38,754 bases of DNA, taken from positions 1-38,754 of the forward strand of contig JAGOKN010000019.1 of assembly GCA_017994575.1 (NCBI GenBank). Direction: 5' to 3'. Position 1 is the stretch's first letter; every line of letters starts with the position of its first letter. A program made the translations under genes and the position numbers. The notes under the pieces were generated by a model that was not told where the DNA came from, did not search any database, and saw nothing but the letters and a program-made list of their open reading frames with translations. The DNA is from Nitrosomonas sp. Lineage in GTDB: Bacteria; Pseudomonadota; Gammaproteobacteria; Burkholderiales; Nitrosomonadaceae. Shown here piece after piece: positions 1 through 5,506 of this stretch.

Positions 1-126
1 GCCATTCAGGAAATTACCGAATATATCGAAATATTCTATAACCGACAGCGCAAGCAAGAAAAATTAGGTTATTTATCGCCTGCACAATTTTCGCAGCAGT
101 ACTATGCAAATCTACTCGCTGCTTAA
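1..126 (+). CDS. IS3-family transposase, C-terminal fragment
   Basis: The window opens inside a plus-strand reading frame whose last 41 codons end in TAA at 124-126. The residues include YIEIFYNRQRKQ, LGYLSPAQF and a final YY-containing helix, which is the usual C-terminus of the rve (DDE integrase) domain in IS3-family OrfB transposases: YIxxFYNxxRxHxxLGYxSPxxF. The upstream part lies outside the window, so it cannot be said whether the gene is complete. The IS element lies just outside element 1 and is probably a separate insertion. Family assignment is confident; the exact IS subgroup is not known. Confidence 0.8.
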   Translation, partial: AIQEITEYIEIFYNRQRKQEKLGYLSPAQFSQQYYANLLAA

Positions 127-262
127 ATACATGGACTCCATTTTTGACAGCACACCTCATGTCAGTGCCGTCGCAACTTTATTGTGCGAATACTTTCATT
201 AATGCAAAAGGTAGCAATACTACGTCTATATTTATTGATTATTTGTGTAACTAATTGATTTA
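127..262. other. Non-coding flank; probable right end of the IS3-like element
   Basis: This AT-rich stretch lies between the transposase stop and the att repeat and has no credible gene. The terminal inverted repeat of the IS probably falls in the first 30 bases, since IS3 elements end shortly after the transposase stop. The matching left end is outside the window, so the border cannot be set. Confidence 0.4.
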
Positions 263-314
263 ATTGGTGGCGAATCAGGGATTTGAACCCCGGACCAACG
301 GATTATGATTCCGC
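263..314 (-). repeat. Distal att repeat of element 1 (tRNA-Met 3' fragment)
   Basis: These 52 bases are identical to 5189-5240. They cover the tRNA-Met 3' end (CCA, acceptor 3' strand, T arm, variable loop and the anticodon loop with CAT) and then diverge. The D arm and 5' acceptor strand are missing, so this is an attachment-site duplicate and not a functional tRNA. Confidence 0.9.
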
Positions 315-415
315 ATCACTAAATAAATAATATTCAAAAAACAACTACTTGAAATGCTTGCCGCACTCAAAATCAGTCACAATCAACTCTGGTTTGTATC
401 AATTATTTTAATCAA

Positions 416-433
416 TGACACAAATTTGTCACA
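416..433. repeat. 18-bp end repeat, copy 1
   Basis: TGACACAAATTTGTCACA contains the palindrome ACAAATTTGT. Near-identical copies are at 691-708 and 5126-5143, and a related one is at 37686-37703. All lie close to att sites of related integrases, so they are candidate arm-type integrase or excisionase sites. Confidence 0.6.
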
Positions 434-540
434 GCTAATTATATTTAATTGCCAGGGGAGAGCAGGTCAAGAATCTCTTTTATGGTAACCAAGAAAAGAA
501 AAAATACTTAGTATTATTAATCTTTAAGTATTATATCTTC

Positions 541-584
541 TGGTGGATAGATTGGGCTCCAGCCAGCGACCAAAGGATTATGAG
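541..584 (-). repeat. Decayed tRNA 3' fragment (att relic), tRNA-Ile2-like
   Basis: Read on the minus strand, this 44-nt stretch starts with CTCATAATCC, continues TTTGGTCGCTGG and ends in CCACCA. It aligns with the tRNA-Ile2 gene at 30264-30340 from the anticodon loop to CCA, with one deleted base and several substitutions. It matches tRNA-Ile2 better than the tRNA-Met copies that bound the element. The T stem no longer pairs properly, so it is not a working tRNA. Confidence 0.65.
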
Positions 585-690
585 ACACAATTACTAAATT
601 AACTATTTATATATAACAATCACTTACATTGCTTGCCAAGACATGAATCACTGCCACAAAGCTTAAATCACTGCGATCTGCGTCATAATC

Positions 691-708
691 TGGCACAAAT
701 TTGTCACA
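691..708. repeat. 18-bp end repeat, copy 2
   Basis: TGGCACAAATTTGTCACA differs by one base from 416-433. It lies 150 bp from the decayed att relic at 541, the same spacing that copy 1 has from the att repeat at 263. Confidence 0.6.
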
Positions 709-771
709 GTAATCCAATCCTTAAATTCACCATAAATGTTGGAGCATCTAACTCGCAGTATTACATCTCAC

Positions 772-1371
772 TTAGATATCTTTCAAAACTGCCATGCGTG
801 CATTAGAAAGGTACTGTTCAACATAAAACCGAGGAATTTTATATTGTTCAGCAATAGCCTCATAATTTGGAGGCATTCCCGCAAAACTGTCAAGCTTAGA
901 TCTTCTTTCATTGTATGGAAATAAATACTCCATCGCGGCTATTTCAGCCAATAATTCAACTTGCATTGGTGGTTTTGGCATTTTGCTGTTTTCATAAGAA
1001 TGAAGCCCTATAGTAGTCTCATCTATTAAAGCTCCAATATCCTTATTCTGATATTCCTCATCATCAAGGAAAATATGAAAAAGCTCCTTGCAAAGTACCA
1101 GTCTTTTCCAACAGTAATTCTGACCGCCGAGTAGCACTATATGATATGAATCATCAAATGCTAGAAAAAACCCTCTCATTGGTTGCCCTGTATAGTGTAA
1201 TTTGTGTTCAAAGAGCTTAACGTTCTTATTTAAATATTTTTGACACAAATCTACCAGATCATCAAGTGATCTTTCAGAACTTTTAGTATCCAGATAATAC
1301 AGATTATGTTGCTCGGTAATTTCACGAGCTTTAGCAATGGAACTTTTTAATTTATCAAGTTGAATTAGCAT
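772..1371 (-). CDS. IrrE/ImmA-like protein with a degenerate HExxH motif
   Basis: The 199-aa protein looks like the DUF955/ImmA-IrrE metallopeptidase family, which cleaves or relieves repressors in phages and integrative elements. Support comes from a strand plus helix reading KRLVLCKELFHIFL (residues 89-102), aligning with the usual RxxLAHELGHxLL. Downstream, an Ala/Glu-rich helix and an LFP motif match the ExxAxxFAxxLLMP region. The first zinc-binding His is Lys95, while Glu96 and His99 remain, so zinc binding is doubtful. The ATG at 1371 is the only early start. It lies directly after the U-tract of a terminator-like hairpin whose 3' arm contains the only GGAG. The gene probably works with the 65-aa protein upstream in control of element 1. 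Family confidence is moderate. Confidence 0.6.
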   Translation of the reverse strand: MLIQLDKLKSSIAKAREITEQHNLYYLDTKSSERSLDDLVDLCQKYLNKNVKLFEHKLHYTGQPMRGFFLAFDDSYHIVLLGGQNYCWKRLVLCKELFHIFLDDEEYQNKDIGALIDETTIGLHSYENSKMPKPPMQVELLAEIAAMEYLFPYNERRSKLDSFAGMPPNYEAIAEQYKIPRFYVEQYLSNARMAVLKDI

Positions 1372-1399
1372 AAAAAATTAGGCTCCGGTAAGGAGCCTA
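1372..1399 (-). terminator. Terminator-like hairpin directly before the IrrE-like start codon
   Basis: On the minus strand TAGGCTCC (1399-1392) pairs with GGAGCCTA (1386-1379) around a 5-nt loop, giving an 8-bp stem followed by A and six T at 1377-1372. The ATG of the next gene follows at once. It fits a Rho-independent terminator of the 65-aa gene. The GGAG in its 3' arm is also the only Shine-Dalgarno-like sequence for the IrrE-like gene. Confidence 0.7.
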
Positions 1400-1431
1400 T
1401 TTGTAGTTTATTTTTCTGAAGTGTACACATA

Positions 1432-1629
1432 TTACATACGAGGTTTAAGATCTCCGAATGGCTCCAATGTAACACTATCCCCACGTAAATGTGTACTTAA
1501 CACATATGCAACTTCATCTCTTACAGCGCTATTTAGTTTTGAATTTAATTCAGTAAAGAAAAATTTAACATCACGCAAACCAAGTCTATCTAGCTCAACT
1601 TGAACCGTTTCTAGGTCATTGGTATTCAT
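1432..1629 (-). CDS. Small protein of element 1, unknown function
   Basis: The 65-aa product is rich in charged residues and predicted helices, including ETVQVELDRLGLRDVKFFF near the N-terminus. It has no signal peptide or membrane segment. I do not recognise the family. Its stop lies 60 bp before the IrrE-like gene on the same strand, and a terminator-like hairpin separates the two. By position, opposite in strand to the replication gene, it takes the place of a repressor in many small phages and elements, but no clear helix-turn-helix is visible. A GGAG (minus strand) lies just upstream of the ATG, which supports translation. Confidence 0.5.
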   Translation of the reverse strand: MNTNDLETVQVELDRLGLRDVKFFFTELNSKLNSAVRDEVAYVLSTHLRGDSVTLEPFGDLKPRM

Positions 1630-2172
1630 AGCTCCCTCCGCACATACATAAACATAACATACATAAATAACTTACCGCCACTTGCAATAACTACTGCTAC
1701 TGCAAATAGATTACAAGCAATCAATTAATTTCAACAGATTTAACAAGCATCTAACCGAATAATTTATCTTAACATCAAATATCTTGATACTGCAAATTTT
1801 TCAATAATAACGGTATTATATTGATTAACTTTATTAACCTTCATTGCTCATTAAATTTACAATATAAACATTAGTAAATTTTAGTAGGACATAGTTCACA
1901 GCTGCTATGATTTCATATATACGCAAGTCAGTAATACATTGAAAAGAAGCTGTCACTTGGGTGCGCCGGACGACCCGGCGCAAGGCCATGCCCGGCTTAA
2001 TGGGCATGCTGGCCGATCCCATTCCACTACCGTGTTTCAACTATCTGCGCCATCCTGCAAAACGCTTTTGACTTTTCTTTCTTTTCTGCCTTCTCTAGCA
2101 TGTGACCAAAAGAGGTTGTCTATTACCCCTTAATCCATTATGCTTAATATATTGACCGAGGAAAATTAAACA
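1630..2172. other. Intergenic control region of element 1 with GC-rich palindromes
   Basis: This 540-bp region lies between the minus-strand and plus-strand genes. The first 300 bases are very AT-rich and probably hold promoters for both directions. From about 1960 a sharp GC-rich block begins, with two hairpins. TGCGCCGG (1962-1969) pairs with CCGGCGCA (1975-1982), and CATGCCC (1987-1993) pairs with GGGCATG (2002-2008). Short frames crossing it look like chance. Confidence 0.5.
1962..2014. repeat. Pair of GC-rich hairpins, candidate single-strand origin or packaging signal
   Basis: There are two adjacent strong inverted repeats: an 8-bp stem with a 5-nt loop, and a 7-bp stem with an 8-nt loop plus flanking GGC/GCC that could extend it past a bulge. 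They stand out from AT-rich surroundings, about 160 bp before the first gene of the replication module. Rolling-circle plasmids and filamentous phages keep hairpin origins in such places. The function is inferred from context. Confidence 0.45.
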
Positions 2173-2538
2173 ATGTCTGATCTTGAAAAACAACCCATTC
2201 CTCCCTTATCTCCTGAAGAAGCCCTGCAATATGTTGCGATTATCGACAAGGCAACTGAGAATTTTCGCGGGCAAGCTGATGAACTTCAGACCGCTATCGG
2301 CATGCTTATGACTGGCCGACTATTAGGATGGAAAGTATTACTCATTATTCATAACAAACGCACTATACGTAAATATGAGGAAATCCTCGATATCAATGTT
2401 CGTGAAATGTTTCCTGAGGAAGGCCCTTTAGCTTATAAATCCCTTGGCTACAAACTAGCCCGCACGGTTAGTAACTTCTGGAAAGCTGTTAGTGGCGATA
2501 TAAAAATAGAGCGTCGTCGTGAATTAGATGCAGATTAA
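2173..2538 (+). CDS. Conserved-looking 121-aa protein before the Rep gene
   Basis: The soluble protein of 121 aa has a proline-rich start (QPIPPLSPEEALQY), a long helical middle and a basic stretch (IHNKRTIRKYEEIL, about residues 59-72). It ends in a charged tail, IERRRELDAD. It has no signal peptide or cysteines. I do not recognise it. A GAGGAAA sequence 7-13 bases before the ATG is a good ribosome binding site. It is the first gene of the plus-strand module and stands about 50 bp before the rolling-circle initiator, so a role in replication control or single-strand DNA handling is possible but not shown. A 9-bp-arm palindrome follows its stop codon. Confidence 0.6.
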   Translation: MSDLEKQPIPPLSPEEALQYVAIIDKATENFRGQADELQTAIGMLMTGRLLGWKVLLIIHNKRTIRKYEEILDINVREMFPEEGPLAYKSLGYKLARTVSNFWKAVSGDIKIERRRELDAD

Positions 2539-2757
2539 AGGATATTAAATATCCTTGACAGGATAATGCATACCCCTTATATTAAGGGGTATGGAAAAAC
2601 CTTTTTCAAAACTGATTGATCAAACTTACGCCAGGGACAATGCGCGGTTGGGAGCGCCAGCGACCAACACAGCGCATTTCACTGGCGCAACATCGGATAG
2701 GGTTCAGCTATCTGATTCGGTTCATACTACCAATAACCCCCGTACGGTAATACGGGG
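2538..2757. repeat. Cluster of four inverted repeats around the rep start (candidate origin)
   Basis: Four hairpins occur in 220 bp. AAGGATATT/AATATCCTT lies at 2538-2556. CATACCCCTTA (2569-2579) pairs with TAAGGGGTATG (2583-2593) and includes the rep start codon. GCGCCAG (2654-2660) pairs with CTGGCGC (2682-2688). CCCCGTA pairs with TACGGGG at about 2737-2756. pT181-type replicons carry the double-strand origin inside the 5' part of the initiator gene, and this cluster sits in the poorly conserved first 60 codons. It is therefore a good candidate origin. Confidence 0.55.
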
Positions 2758-3670
2758 GGAAAGTCCCTCCGAAGAAAGAAAAAAATCACAGGCAGCTTTA
2801 ACCGATTGGTTGAATGTTTCCTTTCCTTTTCATCCTGAAAATAATAATCCTTTAAAGTTCTTCAAATCCTTTAGTGAAGTAACTAACTTTAGATTTGGCG
2901 GCATGACCGATCAAGAGCGTGGACTCCAAGGCTGGAAAAATTCTTATCGCTTTGATCATGGTTGTGTCATGTTTGCCTATGGTGGTCAAAATGAAACTGC
3001 GTTTTTATCGCTACCTGGTGAGGGTTGTTCATTCATATCTGATTGGCAAACATTTGCTGCATTTCTAAGAGATGACCTTCTAAGCAAAATTACTCGATGG
3101 GATGGCGCTGTTGATGATTTTAAAGGCCTTCATTCAGTAGACCACGCCGTTGAACTTTATAAAAGTGGAGGTTTCAAGCAGGGCGGCAGAAATCCAAACC
3201 CCAAACAGCATGGTAACTGGATCACACACGATGATCTTGGCCGTACATTTGAAGTAGGTAAGCGCAAAAACGGCAAGCTCATCAGGATTTACGAAAAAGG
3301 AAAGCAGTTAGGTGACCCTTCAAGTCCATGGGTTCGTTGGGAAGTAGAACTTCATGCAAAAGACCGCATTATCCCATGGGATGTTTTGCTGCATCCTGGT
3401 GAATATGTTGCAGGTGCTTATCCTTGTATGTCATGGGTATCTGAACGCGCCCTTCGTATTCATACTATCAAAGAACAAGATCGCATTAGCTATGAACGTT
3501 TAAAACAAGTTGCTTCAACTGCATATGGCGCTCTCTTTAACGTCATGCTGCAACGAGAAGGTAGTGCTGAACGTGTTGTGGAACTCCTGAAGAAACAAGC
3601 TATACCGAAACGCCTTGCATTCTCAGATCATTATTTACGTACTCAAGGTGAATCTTCCAATGAACTTTGA
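2591..3670 (+). CDS. Rolling-circle replication initiator, Rep_trans family (RstA-like)
   Basis: The 359-aa protein matches the replication initiation factor family (Rep_trans), which includes pT181 RepC, Tn916 Orf20 and CTX-phage RstA (itself about 360 aa). These proteins nick the double-strand origin through a tyrosine and prime rolling-circle replication. The first 65 residues are low-complexity. The core begins at DWLNVSFPF (72-80). RWDGAVDD (169-176) resembles the metal-binding acidic motif, and IRIYEKGKQLG (231-241) holds the candidate nicking Tyr234. RWEVEL (249-254) is also typical. The ATG at 2591 is the only start before the domain. The Shine-Dalgarno region (AAGGGG) abuts it and is part of a hairpin, so translation may be controlled. 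The stop overlaps the next gene. Family call is firm; replication versus transfer role is open. Confidence 0.85.
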   Translation: MEKPFSKLIDQTYARDNARLGAPATNTAHFTGATSDRVQLSDSVHTTNNPRTVIRGESPSEERKKSQAALTDWLNVSFPFHPENNNPLKFFKSFSEVTNFRFGGMTDQERGLQGWKNSYRFDHGCVMFAYGGQNETAFLSLPGEGCSFISDWQTFAAFLRDDLLSKITRWDGAVDDFKGLHSVDHAVELYKSGGFKQGGRNPNPKQHGNWITHDDLGRTFEVGKRKNGKLIRIYEKGKQLGDPSSPWVRWEVELHAKDRIIPWDVLLHPGEYVAGAYPCMSWVSERALRIHTIKEQDRISYERLKQVASTAYGALFNVMLQREGSAERVVELLKKQAIPKRLAFSDHYLRTQGESSNEL

Positions 3671-3953
3671 AATGGATGATCTCGACTGGGCTATGGGTGA
3701 GCTTGCAAATCTTTTTGCACAAGCAAATCGTGAAGGCAAATTTCCGCATGAGCTTGATCGAGAATTATTCTATGGAGCATGGACTGTACTGTGCTTTCAA
3801 CCGCTGGAAGTCTCAACTCGTTGTCGCCAGACACTAATCTCAATGCTTACCGTCCCCTTATGGCAAGTTTCTAGGGAAGGCTATATCAAGAAAAGTTTTG
3901 CTTTTAATGATTCCGACAAACCTATGCGTTATGAAAACACTTTCACTCATTGA
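3660..3953 (+). CDS. 97-aa protein downstream of Rep, unknown function
   Basis: The frame is open upstream, but the ATG at 3660 has AAGGTGA about 8 bases before it and overlaps the rep stop codon (3668-3670), so it is the best start. The product is acidic at the N-terminus (MDDLDWAMGELANLF) and has predicted helices. It contains LFYGAWTVLCFQPLE and no signal peptide. The family is not recognised. It occupies the place of rstB after rstA in CTX-type satellites, but I see no sequence reason to call it RstB. Its last codons overlap the start of the HTH gene at 3931, suggesting translational coupling through the whole module. Confidence 0.6.
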   Translation: MNFEMDDLDWAMGELANLFAQANREGKFPHELDRELFYGAWTVLCFQPLEVSTRCRQTLISMLTVPLWQVSREGYIKKSFAFNDSDKPMRYENTFTH

Positions 3954-4263
3954 AGCAGCCAATTTTCTCAAGATGCATGCAGAAGAAGTGCGACGACGTG
4001 CTAAATCTGGACGATTGCCAGGTGCTAAACTTGGTAAACGATGGGTATTTATTCTTGATGATCTTGTTGAATACATCAGGTCGCAGTATTCTATCCCTCG
4101 GCAAGCATTGAGAGTGGTTTCACAAAAGGAGGTAAACATATGCCACTCTACAAGCGCGGTAATACGTGGTGGATCACGTTCACTACACCAGCAGGAGAGC
4201 GTATTAGATGCTCTGCTGGCACAGCCGACAAAACCCAGGCGCAAGAATTCCATGACAAGTTAA
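3931..4263 (+). CDS. Excisionase-like HTH protein with a long tail overlapping int
   Basis: The 110-aa protein starts at ATG 3931, chosen because the winged-helix DNA-binding domain begins there: LSLIEAANFLKMHAEEV, then RRRAKSGRLPGAKLGKRWVF and DDLVEYI. This is the MerR/HTH_17 type found in excisionases and control proteins of integrative elements. An in-frame ATG at 3898 is possible. The domain is complete by about residue 50. A basic tail then runs 124 nt into the integrase gene in another frame, to the TGA at 4261-4263. The same overlap with a similar tail ending (KPRRKNS) is found in element B at 38566-38754. The probable role is directing excision and controlling int. Confidence is good for the HTH part and moderate for the tail. 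Confidence 0.7.
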   Translation: MKTLSLIEAANFLKMHAEEVRRRAKSGRLPGAKLGKRWVFILDDLVEYIRSQYSIPRQALRVVSQKEVNICHSTSAVIRGGSRSLHQQESVLDALLAQPTKPRRKNSMTS

Positions 4264-5165
4264 AATCTGACTCATGGCGTGTTTTGCATTTGGGAGCAAA
4301 GCCGAAATATACATGGGATGAAGCAGCTTGTAAGTTTTTACTTGAATCACAGTATAAAGCTACACATAAAGAGGACAAAGAAAAACTGCGATGGTTACAG
4401 CAATTTTTGCGAAACAAGCTATTAAATGAGATTGATCGAAAGTTGATAGATCATATCGCACATATTAAGGCCACAGAAGCAAGTCCTTCCACTGCTAACC
4501 GATATTTAGCTTTGGTACGGACAATTCTTAGAAAAGCTTGTCATGATTGGGAATTGCTCGACAAAGTACCAAAGATTAGGCTATTGCCAGAACCTAAGCG
4601 TCGTATACGTTGGTTAACACCTGAACAGGTAAAGCGGCTTCTTAGTGAACTGCCAATCCATCAGCAGGAAATGGTGATATTTGCGCTATCCACTGGATTA
4701 AGGCAATCAAATGTTCTTAATTTGGAATGGAGTCAGATTGATCTGGACAGAAAGGCTGCATGGATACATCCTGATCAGGCCAAGGCAAGAAAAGCAATTC
4801 ATGTTCCGCTTAATTCCGTGGCTATTTCAGTTTTATTTCGGCAAATCGGCAAACATACAAGCAGAGTTTTTACTTATCTAGGTAATCCGATTGCTTGGGC
4901 TAACACTCGTGCATGGAAAAAAGCATTAAAACGAGCAGAAATAGAAAATTTTCGGTGGCATGATCTGCGCCATACTTGGGCAAGTTGGCTGGCTCAACAA
5001 GGAACTCCTATGAATGTATTGCAAGAACTTGGAGGTTGGGAGTCTGAAGAAATGGTAAGTCGATATGCACACCTATCGAAACCACAACTTATGCAACATG
5101 CCGAGTTGATTTCAAATTTCCTTGATGACACAATTTTGTCACATCAGAAAGAAAGAAGATGCTAG
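4140..5165 (+). CDS. Tyrosine integrase of element 1
   Basis: The 341-aa site-specific recombinase has an N-terminal AP2-like arm-binding part (KRGNTWWITFTTPAGERI), a SAM-like core-binding domain (about 60-140) and a catalytic domain. Catalytic residues visible are Arg188 (STGLRQSN), Lys215 or 218, His274 and Arg277 (WHDLRH), Trp300 in the GGW that replaces the usual GH, and Tyr309 (SRYAHLS). AAAGGAGG lies 7 bases before the ATG. The stop is 25 bp from the tRNA-Met CCA end, so the enzyme almost surely recombines at that tRNA. It is about four-fifths identical by eye to the integrase at 37652-38689, which sits at a different tRNA. Confidence 0.92.
   Translation: MPLYKRGNTWWITFTTPAGERIRCSAGTADKTQAQEFHDKLKSDSWRVLHLGAKPKYTWDEAACKFLLESQYKATHKEDKEKLRWLQQFLRNKLLNEIDRKLIDHIAHIKATEASPSTANRYLALVRTILRKACHDWELLDKVPKIRLLPEPKRRIRWLTPEQVKRLLSELPIHQQEMVIFALSTGLRQSNVLNLEWSQIDLDRKAAWIHPDQAKARKAIHVPLNSVAISVLFRQIGKHTSRVFTYLGNPIAWANTRAWKKALKRAEIENFRWHDLRHTWASWLAQQGTPMNVLQELGGWESEEMVSRYAHLSKPQLMQHAELISNFLDDTILSHQKERRC
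5126..5143. repeat. 18-bp end repeat, copy 3
   Basis: TGACACAATTTTGTCACA lies inside the last codons of int and about 50 bp from the att repeat. It differs by one base from 416-433. The element B integrase has a related 18-mer at the same place (37686-37703). Confidence 0.6.
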
Positions 5166-5188
5166 AAATTAATCTAACCCATTGTTTT

Positions 5189-5240
5189 ATTGGTGGCGAA
5201 TCAGGGATTTGAACCCCGGACCAACGGATTATGATTCCGC
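5189..5240 (-). repeat. tRNA-proximal att repeat of element 1
   Basis: This is the 52-bp copy inside the intact tRNA-Met gene, identical to 263-314. It runs from two bases beyond CCA to just past the anticodon loop. Strand exchange lies somewhere within it. Confidence 0.9.
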
Positions 5241-5266
5241 TGCTCTAACCACTGAGCTAATTCGCC
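5191..5266 (-). tRNA. tRNA-Met (CAU), elongator type
   Basis: A complete 76-nt cloverleaf reads on the minus strand. It has acceptor GGCGAAT/ATTCGCC, D stem GCTC/GAGC and anticodon stem GCGGA/TCCGT with loop ATCATAA (anticodon CAT). The T arm contains GGTTCAAAT, the discriminator is A, and CCA is encoded. The words AGCGGAATCATAATCCG are typical of betaproteobacterial elongator tRNA-Met. It lacks the initiator-type three G-C pairs in the anticodon stem. The 3' half is the attachment site of element 1, and integration kept the gene intact. Confidence 0.88.
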
Positions 5267-5290
5267 ACGCGCTTTGACACGAGAGGCAGC

Positions 5291-5319
5291 ATTTTGCCCT
5301 TGAGGGGATGGCTTGTCAA
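5291..5319 (-). promoter_or_regulatory. Promoter for tRNA-Met
   Basis: On the minus strand, TTGACA (5319-5314) stands 17 bp before CAAAAT (5296-5291), about 25 bp upstream of the mature tRNA 5' end. The -35 is perfect and the -10 has four matches to TATAAT. The -35 lies in one arm of an inverted repeat, CTTGTCAAG/CTTGACAAG (5312-5342). Confidence 0.55.
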
Positions 5320-5506
5320 GATCAATAATCTGACTTGACAAGGGTTTATGCGTGTTTTCATAAGATTGGAATATATGTGGATTTGCACTCTCAGCCAAAA
5401 GCGATTTAATATGCGTGTGAAATTCCGGTAATGAATCGAACTTTGTAACTGTCAGCGGTACTGTTTGTGTACCTTTTTAATGCAAAGCGGTTGTATAATC
5501 AAAATT

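Larger units (their letters stand above)
315..771. other. Non-coding left end of element 1, partly duplicated
   Basis: No credible gene is present. The stretch 263-433 is matched by 541-708: an att-like tRNA fragment, then a spacer sharing words such as TGCTTGCC and CACAA, then an 18-bp repeat. An AT-rich inverted repeat (AATACTTA at 503-510, TAAGTATT at 525-532) lies between the two copies. The region probably carries integrase and excisionase binding sites. Confidence 0.6.
263..5240. mobile_element. Element 1: tRNA-Met integrative element with a rolling-circle initiator
   Basis: The element is bounded by identical 52-bp direct repeats, 263-314 and 5189-5240. The right copy is the 3' part of an intact tRNA-Met gene on the minus strand, running from CCA through the anticodon loop. 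The left copy is only that fragment, as expected after site-specific integration into the tRNA 3' end. The integrase gene lies next to the intact tRNA. Contents are a minus-strand 65-aa protein gene and IrrE-like gene, then a plus-strand run of 121-aa protein, Rep_trans initiator, 97-aa protein, HTH protein and integrase. No capsid, coat, Zot/pI-like or conjugation gene is visible. It resembles a minimal filamentous-phage satellite or an integrative rolling-circle plasmid, which is inference. Confidence 0.85.

Noticed and set aside
503-532. AATACTTA/TAAGTATT inverted repeat as a terminator
   Set aside because: The stem is all A-T except one pair, with a 14-nt loop and no gene in front of it.
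742-756. 15-bp match to 38616-38630 inside the element B integrase gene
   Set aside because: Isolated match with no flanking similarity; about one such match is expected by chance in a window this size.
736-924. Plus-strand 62-aa frame at the left end of element 1
   Set aside because: It runs antisense to the IrrE-like gene and has no ribosome site or domain.
1834-2040. Minus-strand 68-aa frame across the GC-rich hairpins
   Set aside because: The composition is driven by the palindromes, no ribosome site is clear, and the remaining AT-rich part gives an arbitrary tail.
3858-4253. Minus-strand 131-aa frame antisense to the HTH and integrase start
   Set aside because: It is a shadow of two overlapping plus-strand frames with family support.
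5201-5398. Minus-strand 65-aa frame over the tRNA-Met gene
   Set aside because: Its 3' third is the tRNA itself and the rest is promoter region; the protein has no recognisable feature.
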